Of a stretch of 12,222 bases of DNA, positions 6,284 to 12,222 are shown piece by piece (the stretch's first letter is position 1; every line of letters begins with the position of its first letter). This stretch comes from Candidatus Omnitrophota bacterium. Lineage in GTDB: Bacteria > Omnitrophota > Omnitrophia > Omnitrophales > Aquincolibacteriaceae. Made by a program: the position numbers and the translations under genes. The DNA lies in the NCBI GenBank assembly GCA_023247135.1, contig JAHFHB010000002.1, positions 1 to 12,222 of the forward strand, written 5' to 3'. A model generated the notes under the pieces. It had not been told where the DNA came from and did no database searches. It saw only the letters and a list, made by a program, of their open reading frames with translations.

Positions 6284-7696
6284 ATGACAAAAAAAGTAGT
6301 CATTCTCGGCGGCGGCATCTCAGGTTTGGCCGCGGCGCACCGCCTGCTCGAACTTTCGGATCAGGAAAAAATTCCGCTGGAAATCACGCTTTTGGATGCG
6401 GCCACGCGCCTCGGCGGTGTGATCGAAACCGTGACCCGCGACGGATTTCAAATGGAATCTGGGCCGGACATGTTTATTACGGAACGGCCAGAGGCTCTGA
6501 ATCTCTCGCGCCGGCTGAATCTCGAGCCGGAGCTGCTGCCAGTCACGGAGGGTCATGCCCAAAGCTGCGTGCTTTACCGCGGGAAACTGCGGCCGATTCC
6601 ACGCGGGTTTTATCTGATCGCCTCCGGCCAGCCGGCGCTGCTTTGGGCCTTGCCATTTATCGGGCCGCTCGGCAAGGCCCGCATGCTGCTGGAACCGTGG
6701 GTACCGGTGCGCCGCCAGGACGGCGATGAGAGCGTAGGCCATTTTATCCGGCGGCGTTTTGGCTCAGAAGCCCTCAAACGCATCGGCCAGCCGATGATCG
6801 GCGGCATTTACACGGCTGACCCCGACAAACTGAGCCTGCAGGCGACTTTTCCGAAATTCCTTGAAATGGAGCGTGAGCACCGCAGCGTGATTCGCGCGCT
6901 TGCAAAAAACAAAACTGTCGCAGCCGCCAGCGGTCCGCGTTACCAGCTTTTCACGACTTACCGGAAGGGCATGCGCACCTTGATCGACGCGCTGCAAAGC
7001 AAAATTTCAGGCCGGGTGCGGATTTTGACCGGCCGCCGTGCTTCGGAAATTGTGCCGCACGCAGGCGGCTGGAAAATCCGATGTGACGGCTTTCCGGATG
7101 CGGAAGCGGATGCCGTTTTGCTGGCGCTCCCGGCGCGGCAGGCGGCACGGCTTTTGCAGAAAGCGGATGCAGTGCTGGGCAGGGAGGTGGGTGGGATCGA
7201 ATCGGAGTCGGTAGCGACGATTCATTTTGCTTATCGTAAAGCGGATGTTCCCGGGCTTCAATCCGGCGCCGGGTTTGTCGTTCCGCTCGCGGAAGGCGGG
7301 AATCTCGTCGGGGCGACACTGACGCATCAGAAATTCGCGGGCCGTGCTCCGGAAGACTGCGTTTTGATCCGCGCTTTTGCCGGCGGCTTTGGCCGCGGCA
7401 AAGTGCTGGAGCTTTCTGACGAGGCGCTCGTTGAAACCGTGAAGCATGAACTCGAGAGAATTTGCACAATCAAGGCCCGGCCCGTTTTTACCAGTGTGAA
7501 GCGTTATCCGGAGGCCATGCCGCAGTACGCCGTGGGGCATACAGAACGCGTGGACCGCATCCGTAAAAGAAGCGCGTGCCTGCAGGGGATTTTTTTGACG
7601 GGTAACTACTTGCGCGGCGTCGGTATTCCCGACTGCGTTCACGAATCGGAAGATTGTGCCGATAATCTCCTGCGTTGGCTGAAGTCCCGAACTTAA
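6284..7696 (+). CDS. hemY: HemY-type FAD-dependent porphyrinogen oxidase (coproporphyrinogen III oxidase, CgoX-like)
   Basis: This 470-residue flavoprotein has the usual HemY length. The N-terminal FAD-binding fold is VVILGGGISGLAAAHRL (GGGISGL at 9-15), followed by LGGVIETV and the MESGPDMFI substrate-side motif. The middle carries MIGGIYTADPDKLSLQATFP, typical of the family, and the C-terminal FAD motif is GIFLTGNYLRGVGIPDCV. It removes six electrons using oxygen. With a HemQ homologue three genes on and no hemN/hemF in the window, its likely substrate is coproporphyrinogen III rather than protoporphyrinogen IX; that choice is inferred from context. The ATG at 6284 has only a weak GTGGA just upstream, so its translation may depend on hemDE transcription. 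The repeat pair C lies in the 102-bp gap before it. Confidence 0.93.
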   Translation: MTKKVVILGGGISGLAAAHRLLELSDQEKIPLEITLLDAATRLGGVIETVTRDGFQMESGPDMFITERPEALNLSRRLNLEPELLPVTEGHAQSCVLYRGKLRPIPRGFYLIASGQPALLWALPFIGPLGKARMLLEPWVPVRRQDGDESVGHFIRRRFGSEALKRIGQPMIGGIYTADPDKLSLQATFPKFLEMEREHRSVIRALAKNKTVAAASGPRYQLFTTYRKGMRTLIDALQSKISGRVRILTGRRASEIVPHAGGWKIRCDGFPDAEADAVLLALPARQAARLLQKADAVLGREVGGIESESVATIHFAYRKADVPGLQSGAGFVVPLAEGGNLVGATLTHQKFAGRAPEDCVLIRAFAGGFGRGKVLELSDEALVETVKHELERICTIKARPVFTSVKRYPEAMPQYAVGHTERVDRIRKRSACLQGIFLTGNYLRGVGIPDCVHESEDCADNLLRWLKSRT

Positions 7697-7714
7697 TTTT
7701 TTATCGGAGGTCTT

Positions 7715-8638
7715 ATGCTTTACGATCATGTCTTGTTACTGGCTTACGGCAGTCCCGCGACACCCCAGGAAGTGAAGCCCTACCTCGAATCGCTGATTCA
7801 GGCCAAGGAACTCGCGCCGGACTGTTTGGCGGAGCAGATGGACCACATCGTCAAGGCCGGAGGCTCTCTTCCGCAGGCAAAAGCGATTGAAAAACTGGCG
7901 GAGAAGCTTGAGAAAATGCTTTCAGCTCTCGGGTATCAAGTGCCTGTATTTTACGGAATGCGCCACGGACAGCCGTCGATTGCCAACGCACTCAACCTGG
8001 TCAAAAAGCGCAAGGGAATCCGCGGCTTGGCCGTGATTTTATCGCCGCATAAATCCGAACTTACGTATGAACGCTACACGCAGGCGGTGGACGCGGCGCG
8101 CACAGCCGCGGGGGTTCAGTCCGTGCAGTATGAATACCTCAAGGTCAGACACAACCACTCGCTTTTCATCCAGGCCTGGGCCGATCAGGCGCGCGCGGCC
8201 ATGCGTAAACTGTCGATGGATCAACGCGAATTCGTGCACATCGTGTTCACAGGCCGCGCCATTCCGCGCTCGATCGCCCAGCTTTGCGATTATGAGAAGG
8301 AAGTGACATCTACGACGCAGCAGGTGGCCAAAGATTTGAATCACCCCAAGTGGACGCTGGCCTATCAGTCGCGCCTGGATGCCGGCAAAGAAACCTGTAC
8401 GGAACCGGATATTTCATCGGTGATTCCGCTGCTGAACAAGGAAAAAGAGCGCCATGTGCTGGTGGTACCCATCGGGCTGGTCGCGGAGTGTCTCGAGACG
8501 CGCTACGATCTGGATATTGACATCCGCAAGAAGGCAGAGGCGAGCGGCTTTGGGTTCATGCGCGCTGAAATGCCTGTCGAAAATCCCAAGTTTGTGCTTT
8601 CCATCCTGGACATGCTCGCCGAAAAACTCAAAGGCTAA
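7715..8638 (+). CDS. hemH: Ferrochelatase-family protein (coproporphyrin ferrochelatase-like) with altered active site
   Basis: This 307-residue protein matches the ferrochelatase family in length and motif order: LLLAYGSP at the N-terminus, YGMRHGQPSIANAL, LSPHKSELTYERYTQA, WTLAYQSR, and VPIGLVAECLETRYDLDID near the end. E261 matches the conserved metal-site glutamate (E264 in B. subtilis). The equivalent of the invariant histidine (H183 in B. subtilis, motif S-A-H-S-L-P) is R181 in FTGRAIPRS, and the usual G-P-x-x-P-W-L-x-P stretch after Q-S-R reads LDAGKETCTEPD. The role expected from position is iron insertion into coproporphyrin III, but activity is doubtful given these changes. GGAGG at 7706-7710 precedes ATG 7715, 18 bases after hemY, so the two genes are in one operon. 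It could also be a diverged chelatase or a regulatory relative. Confidence 0.88.
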   Translation: MLYDHVLLLAYGSPATPQEVKPYLESLIQAKELAPDCLAEQMDHIVKAGGSLPQAKAIEKLAEKLEKMLSALGYQVPVFYGMRHGQPSIANALNLVKKRKGIRGLAVILSPHKSELTYERYTQAVDAARTAAGVQSVQYEYLKVRHNHSLFIQAWADQARAAMRKLSMDQREFVHIVFTGRAIPRSIAQLCDYEKEVTSTTQQVAKDLNHPKWTLAYQSRLDAGKETCTEPDISSVIPLLNKEKERHVLVVPIGLVAECLETRYDLDIDIRKKAEASGFGFMRAEMPVENPKFVLSILDMLAEKLKG

Positions 8639-8659
8639 GCGAGAGCGCCTCACAAGATC

Positions 8660-8687
8660 GTAGGGTACAGGCATGCCTGTACCCTAC
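8660..8687 (+). repeat. Palindromic repeat family B, copy B2
   Basis: A perfect 28-bp palindrome beginning GTAGGGTACAGG, located 22 bases after the hemH stop. It matches B1 (4062-4089) at 26 of 28 positions; the two differences are a paired A/T swap. Like B1 it directly follows a coding region. No T run follows it. Confidence 0.9.
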
Positions 8688-8752
8688 CCACGCCATCAAT
8701 GTCTATGGCATCAAGTGAAGGAATCTCATGTTGCGTCATTCCTGCGTTTGGC

Positions 8753-8781
8753 TTGCCTCGGAAGTTATTCCGCAGTATTAT
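8753..8781 (+). promoter_or_regulatory. Candidate sigma-70 promoter of hemQ
   Basis: TTGCCT (8753-8758, four of six), a 17-base spacer, then TATTAT (8776-8781, five of six). Transcription would begin near 8788 and give a short leader before AAGGAG (8813-8818) and the hemQ ATG at 8826. The 187-bp gap and repeat B2 separate hemQ from hemH, which fits a second transcription unit for hemQ-prmA. Motif-only evidence, but the spacing is ideal. Confidence 0.45.
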
Positions 8782-8825
8782 GAGCCCTCAATTTCTTCAT
8801 ATGGATTTGTGCAAGGAGCGTTCCG

Positions 8826-9551
8826 ATGGAAGGTTTAAGGCAGGCTGTTAAAGAGTTGGATATTCGTGAAACCGGCGCGCCCAAAGAGGGTGTTTTGCAA
8901 AAAAGCGACCGGCGTCTTTTTATGCAGTTTCTGGCCTTTGGCGGCGTCAAGTCGCAGGATGCGCTGGCGAAGGCCGTGGCTCAGTGCCCCCTGGAAGCTG
9001 TGCTTTATGACGATCTCAATGACCCCCAGGGAGCAGGTCTGCTTCTCATGGCCGAAGATCCGGCGCTGTTTGTGACCGCGGTGCGGCCGTTTCTTTTGGC
9101 GGAACCGTTTGCTTCTGTTCAGCAAAAACAGGAACTTACGATGATGGGCCGGACTTACGGTCTGGGGCGCGAGCCGGACCTTGAAGATTGGCTCTTGAAG
9201 AAACCGCGCCGCAATGTTTTTAATCCCGCTAATGCCTGGGCGATTTGGTACCCCTTGCGGCGCAAGCCGGAGTTTGAACTGCTTAGCCCCCAGGATCAGG
9301 GGCGCATTCTGGCCGAGCACGGCGCGATCGGCCGTTCCTACGGCGAGCATGGGTTTGCGCAGGACGTGCGCCTGGCCTGTCACGGGCTGGACAAACGCGA
9401 CAATGAATTTGTGATCGGCCTGGTGGGTCCGGAACTTTTCCCGCTCTCGCGGATTATTCAGGACATGCGCAAGACCGAGCAGACAGCCAGGTACATTCAA
9501 TCGCTGGGACCGTTTTTTACCGGCCGCGTGCGTTTCCAAAAACCCCAATAA
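8826..9551 (+). CDS. hemQ: HemQ/ChdC, chlorite dismutase-family coprohaem decarboxylase
   Basis: This 241-residue cytoplasmic protein would decarboxylate coprohaem to haem b using peroxide, the last step of the coproporphyrin-dependent pathway. Family features seen: SDRRLFMQFLAFG near the N-terminus, MMGRTYGLG, WAIWYPLRRKPEFELL, then LAEHGAIGRSYG, RLACHGLDKRDNEFVIGL, and QDMRKTEQTARYI with LGPFFTGRV at the end. Aligned by eye to Staphylococcus HemQ, Y142 matches the catalytic tyrosine Y145 and H165 the proximal haem ligand H172; the region of the distal glutamine differs and has a small insertion. The RLACHGLD/DNEFVIGL form looks like a variant I associate with Acidobacteria- or Planctomycetes-type proteins. 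AAGGAG at 8813-8818 gives a strong start. The neighbouring haem genes agree with this call. True chlorite dismutase activity is unlikely in this context. Confidence 0.9.
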   Translation: MEGLRQAVKELDIRETGAPKEGVLQKSDRRLFMQFLAFGGVKSQDALAKAVAQCPLEAVLYDDLNDPQGAGLLLMAEDPALFVTAVRPFLLAEPFASVQQKQELTMMGRTYGLGREPDLEDWLLKKPRRNVFNPANAWAIWYPLRRKPEFELLSPQDQGRILAEHGAIGRSYGEHGFAQDVRLACHGLDKRDNEFVIGLVGPELFPLSRIIQDMRKTEQTARYIQSLGPFFTGRVRFQKPQ

Positions 9552-9554
9552 GTC

Positions 9555-10430
9555 TTGCCCCTCCCCAAAGACACCACCCTTGAATTTTCACTGACCGCGC
9601 GCAAGAGCGCCGGATTAGAAAAAAGTATTTTGCAATTTTTAGCGGCGGCCCGCCCCGGCGCACAAGGGGGGATCGTGACCACGGAATTCAAGACCCGTTC
9701 GCGCTGGTCTTGCTACACGCGCCGGCCTGCCCAGACTCGCAAGCTGGTCAAACTTTTTGCGCAAAACCCGATCCGCGGTGTGACGGCCGCAGTGCGGCGT
9801 CTGGACGCGGGCGACTGGCGCGACCGCTGGCTGCATTATTTCCGGCCCATGCGTTTTGGCCGAGATTTCATGATTCTTCCGGACTGGCAAAAGAAGATTC
9901 CGTCTGCCGCAAAACGCTGCCGTATTTTGCGGCTGGATCCCGCGGGAGCTTTTGGCTCAGGCGCTCATGAGACGACCCGGCTGATGATGCGCATGCTGGA
10001 TTTGTTTAAAGGCCGTGCCCGCAGCTTTTTGGACGTGGGCACCGGCAGCGGGATTCTGGCTGTGGCGGCCGCCTTGCAAGGCGCACGGGAAGTGTGGGGC
10101 GTTGACCTGGACCCTGTATCGGTGCGTGCCGCCCGGCGAAATTTGAGACTCAACGGAATTCGTCACGGAAAAATCCTCTGTGCGGATATTTCGCGCCTGC
10201 CGGTGCGGAAAAAATTCAACCTTGTCGCTGCCAACTTTATTTCGGCGGATTTGATTGCCCATCAGGAGAAAATCGCCGCGCTGACGGCTTTCGGAGGGTA
10301 TCTGGCCGTTTCAGGCATCAGCCGGCGCAACGCTCCTGATTTCCTGAAACGCTTTCATCCGGCGGGTCTGCGCCTGAAAAAGCGCTTTCCGGGCCGCAGT
10401 TGGGCCGGTTTTTTGTATTTCAAGGGATAG
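9555..10430 (+). CDS. prmA: PrmA-like ribosomal protein L11 methyltransferase
   Basis: This 291-residue SAM-dependent methyltransferase should trimethylate ribosomal protein L11. The N-terminal substrate-binding domain is diverged. It is followed by WRDRWLHYFRPMRFGRDFMI, the family motif LDPAGAFGSGAHETT (D128 onward; usually D-P-G-x-A-F-G-T-G-x-H), SAM motif I FLDVGTGSGILAVAAAL (near 158-174), GVDLDPVSVRAARRN, and VAANFISADLI (N227), the usual A-N-I-L region. I chose TTG 9555, three bases after the hemQ stop, since no ATG with a ribosome site lies nearby and the N-terminal length then fits PrmA; translation is probably coupled to hemQ. No link between L11 methylation and haem is known to me, so co-transcription is probably incidental. 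A related protein methyltransferase is possible but less likely. Confidence 0.88.
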   Translation: MPLPKDTTLEFSLTARKSAGLEKSILQFLAAARPGAQGGIVTTEFKTRSRWSCYTRRPAQTRKLVKLFAQNPIRGVTAAVRRLDAGDWRDRWLHYFRPMRFGRDFMILPDWQKKIPSAAKRCRILRLDPAGAFGSGAHETTRLMMRMLDLFKGRARSFLDVGTGSGILAVAAALQGAREVWGVDLDPVSVRAARRNLRLNGIRHGKILCADISRLPVRKKFNLVAANFISADLIAHQEKIAALTAFGGYLAVSGISRRNAPDFLKRFHPAGLRLKKRFPGRSWAGFLYFKG

Positions 10431-10458
10431 AGCTATCGCATTTCCGTAAAACCCCGTG

Positions 10459-10464
10459 TATAAT
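10459..10464 (+). promoter_or_regulatory. Candidate -10 box upstream of the DUF5329-like gene
   Basis: A perfect TATAAT lies 29 bases after the prmA stop and 60 bases before the next ATG. The -35 region at 17-18 bases upstream (around 10435-10441) is poor, so only the -10 half is supported. It suggests that the lipoprotein gene is transcribed separately from prmA. Confidence 0.35.
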
Positions 10465-10523
10465 TCAAACAGGCGGCGGAGCGATTTTAGCGCAACCCCT
10501 GTTTGACCTGGAAGGATCCTCTC

Positions 10524-11114
10524 ATGAGGCGGTGGCTGGTTTTAATGGCAGCGGCAGCCGTGGTTTTGCCCGGCTGTAAAACGGTGTCGAGTTCTGCAGT
10601 GCGGATTTTGCAGGACGCGCAGATAACACCGCAGGAAGTTTTATTTCTTGATGCCGCCGCAGCGCACACCGCGCGTCTCGAGCGTTTTCTCTCAGCCCGC
10701 CCGCAGCTGCCTGAACCTGAAAAAATCCGGTTTTTGCTGGAGAGTATCCGCACCTCGCCTTACCGGTTTGTCCGTAACGGCTCCGATTACAAAGGGGAAG
10801 ACTGCATGCGCTGGCTGCGCTGGAAAATGGGGCATCGCCAGTATGCCCGTAATCCCATCCGCACGGCGTCGGACTTTGTGACGCGCGTGGCGGACCGTTC
10901 GCTTGCCACCGGCCAATTTTACCAGGCGGTGCTGGCCGATGGACGGCATGTCCCACTCGAGGGTATTTTGCAGAACGAACTCCGCGCCCTTGAGGAGTCT
11001 TTCCTGCTGCACAGTCTTTCCAGCCAGATTCAGCTCGAACCCGGCCTCAAATCCGCCCAAGCTGAAGATGCCGGCCGCACCGCTTTTTCGTCGGCGGCCC
11101 AGCGCCCCCGCTGA
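10524..11114 (+). CDS. Lipoprotein resembling DUF5329 (YfeK-like)
   Basis: This 196-residue protein starts MRRWLVLMAAAAVVLPGC: a basic n-region, a hydrophobic core, and the lipobox L-P-G-C with C18 as probable lipidation site. I chose ATG 10524 because GGAAGGA (10510-10516) sits seven bases upstream and the signal peptide then begins correctly; an in-frame TTG at 10503 is possible but adds a non-signal extension. The middle region (FLLESIRTSPYRFVRNGSDY, then C-M-R-W-L-R-W-K-M, IRTASDFVTRVADRSLATG, and an L-x-x-E-L-R-A-L-E end) follows the pattern I recall for DUF5329, in which a serine/cysteine F-I-R-N-G motif, a helix and a tae-F-I...S-x-x-G stretch recur. The biochemical function is unknown. 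The C-terminal 40 residues are low-complexity and probably disordered. It is likely anchored in a membrane facing the periplasm. Confidence 0.72.
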   Translation: MRRWLVLMAAAAVVLPGCKTVSSSAVRILQDAQITPQEVLFLDAAAAHTARLERFLSARPQLPEPEKIRFLLESIRTSPYRFVRNGSDYKGEDCMRWLRWKMGHRQYARNPIRTASDFVTRVADRSLATGQFYQAVLADGRHVPLEGILQNELRALEESFLLHSLSSQIQLEPGLKSAQAEDAGRTAFSSAAQRPR

Positions 11115-11163
11115 TTTTCTTCTTGATGTCTGCTCCCAGATGATTAGGATGGTAACTCTCGCG

Positions 11164-11219
11164 GAGAAGGTGCCAGGCACCCTCACCGGGGAATAAGTGA
11201 GGGTGCCTGGCACCTTCTC
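11164..11219 (-). repeat. Palindromic repeat family A, copy A3
   Basis: Perfect 23-bp inverted repeat: left arm 11164-11186, right arm 11197-11219, loop CGGGGAATAA. The loop resembles that of A2 in the same orientation, though less closely than A1 and A2 resemble each other. In each arm GGTACC has become GGCACC/GGTGCC on both sides, so pairing is kept. Here each arm also contains its own perfect short palindrome, GGTGCCAGGCACC. It occupies much of the 128-bp gap before fumC. Confidence 0.9.
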
Positions 11220-11242
11220 ATAGTTTAACCGAAAGGTCTTCA

Positions 11243-12222
11243 ATGAAATCCAGCAAGCCAGCTAAAAAATTCCGCACGGAACGCGATTCGATGGGGGAGA
11301 TGCAGATTCCCGCCGGCATGCTTTATGGCGCCTCCACGCAGCGCGCGGTTTTAAATTTCCCCATCAGCGGACGGACTTTTTCCAGAGCTTTTATTCATGC
11401 GCTGGGTCAAATCAAACTCTCGGCGGCTAAAGCCAATTTGAAATTGAAACGGCTGGACGGGCGGCGTGCCGCGGCGATCGTCAGCGCCGCCGGTCGGGTC
11501 CGCGACGGGCATTTTGACGGACATTTCGTACTGGATATTTTCCAGACAGGCTCCGGCACGTCCACCAACATGAATGCCAATGAAGTGATCGCAACCCTGG
11601 CCAACCGCAAGCTCGGAGTGGCCGGAAATGCGCCGGGCCGTGTGCATCCCAATGATCACGTCAACAAAGGACAGTCCAGCAACGATGTGATCCCGACGGC
11701 CATCCATGTCGCGGCCGTACTTGAAATGCGCGGCGCTCTGATCCCTGCCTTGCATAAACTTGAAAAGACGCTCGCTCAAAAAGCCCGGCGGTTTGCACGC
11801 ATCCATAAAATCGGGCGAACTCATTTGCAGGATGCCACACCCGTCACGCTGGGTCTTGAATTCGGCGGCTATGCCGAACAGGCGCATAAATCGATTCAGC
11901 GCCTTGAGAAGGCGATTGCCAGTCTGCGGGAACTGCCGCTGGGCGGTACGGCCGTGGGGACGGGGATCAATACGCACCCGCGCTTTGCGCGTGAAGCCAT
12001 TGCCGATCTCAATCGCGCGTGCGGCGAAAAGTTTTTTGAGGCGAAAAATCATTTTGAAGCGCAAAGTGCTAAAGACGCCTGCGTGGAAGCCAGCGGCCAA
12101 CTGAAAGCCGTGGCCGTGGCGCTGATGAAAATTGCCAATGACCTGCGCTGGCTGGGGTCGGGTCCGCGCGCAGGATTTGCGGAAATCAAATTGCCCGCGG
12201 TTCAGCCGGGTTCGTCGATCAT
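11243..12222 (+). CDS. fumC: Class II fumarate hydratase, 3' end cut by the window
   Basis: The open frame starts at ATG 11243, six bases after AAAGG (11232-11236), and is still open at the right edge: 326 codons of a protein usually near 460. It converts fumarate and malate in the TCA cycle and needs no iron-sulphur cluster. Family motifs in order: DSMGEMQIPAGMLYGASTQRA at the N-terminus; TGSGTSTNMNANEV (from 102); HPNDHVNKGQSSND (from 135); GRTHLQDATPVTLGLEF with H194 matching the catalytic histidine (H188 in E. coli); and GGTAVGTGINTHP. The window ends at G-S-S-I (323-326), the first residues of the G-S-S-I-M-P-G-K-V-N-P active-site loop. Aspartase and argininosuccinate lyase relatives share the fold, but the D-A-T-P-V-T and GTGINTHP stretches favour fumarase. 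Repeat A3 lies directly upstream. I saw no promoter of its own. Confidence 0.93.
   Translation, partial: MKSSKPAKKFRTERDSMGEMQIPAGMLYGASTQRAVLNFPISGRTFSRAFIHALGQIKLSAAKANLKLKRLDGRRAAAIVSAAGRVRDGHFDGHFVLDIFQTGSGTSTNMNANEVIATLANRKLGVAGNAPGRVHPNDHVNKGQSSNDVIPTAIHVAAVLEMRGALIPALHKLEKTLAQKARRFARIHKIGRTHLQDATPVTLGLEFGGYAEQAHKSIQRLEKAIASLRELPLGGTAVGTGINTHPRFAREAIADLNRACGEKFFEAKNHFEAQSAKDACVEASGQLKAVAVALMKIANDLRWLGSGPRAGFAEIKLPAVQPGSSI

Noticed and set aside
6223..6729. Open frame overlapping the start of hemY in another frame
   Set aside because: It begins inside repeat C and overlaps hemY for most of its length; its composition is a frame shadow of a GC-rich gene.
10388..10416. GC-rich stretch before TTTTTT near the end of prmA as a terminator
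   Set aside because: The apparent stem pairs only four bases before a G-G mismatch, and it lies inside the prmA coding sequence.
10503..10523. TTG 10503 as start of the DUF5329-like lipoprotein gene
   Set aside because: It would place seven non-signal residues before the signal peptide and lie upstream of the GGAAGGA ribosome site that serves ATG 10524.

Overview
This is about 12.2 kb of GC-rich, tightly packed bacterial chromosome. Every gene I can support is on the + strand. Two proteins look like lipoproteins, the phosphate-type two-component system is of the long PhoR kind, and haem synthesis ends in the coproporphyrin-dependent way. Together with several families of short intergenic palindromes, this suggests an environmental, probably uncultivated bacterium, perhaps Omnitrophota or the PVC/Acidobacteria neighbourhood. 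I hold that placement only weakly. There are no tRNA, rRNA, CRISPR, phage or full-length transposase genes.

Layout. 3-857: the end of an unrecognised coiled-coil protein that enters from the left edge. 989-3474: a PhoB-type response regulator and PhoR-type histidine kinase whose stop and start codons overlap. 3481-4065: a small predicted lipoprotein of unknown function; its signal peptide is partly encoded by a palindromic repeat and its stop codon lies inside another repeat. 4226-9551: a haem block made of a HemD-HemE fusion, HemY/CgoX, a HemH/CpfC-like protein and HemQ/ChdC. 9555-10430: prmA, apparently translationally coupled to hemQ. 10524-11114: a lipoprotein resembling DUF5329 (YfeK-like). 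11243-12222: the first 326 codons of class II fumarase, cut at the right edge just inside its signature loop.

How the genes work together. HemD-HemE would turn hydroxymethylbilane into coproporphyrinogen III, HemY would oxidise it to coproporphyrin III, the ferrochelatase-like protein would insert iron, and HemQ would decarboxylate coprohaem to haem b. This is a nearly complete late coproporphyrin-dependent pathway, and no coproporphyrinogen-to-protoporphyrin enzyme (hemN/hemF) is present. The weak link is the ferrochelatase-like protein: its metal-site histidine is arginine (R181) and a second active-site motif is eroded.

The most unusual structure lies between the genes. Three families of inverted repeats fill most of the intergenic spaces: A (23-bp arms, three copies), B (28-bp perfect palindrome, two copies) and C (a head-to-head pair of 25-bp units). 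In each family, copies differ by paired substitutions that keep the palindrome intact. No intergenic stretch exceeds 300 bases; the gap at 858-988 holds a promoter candidate and nothing else I can recognise.
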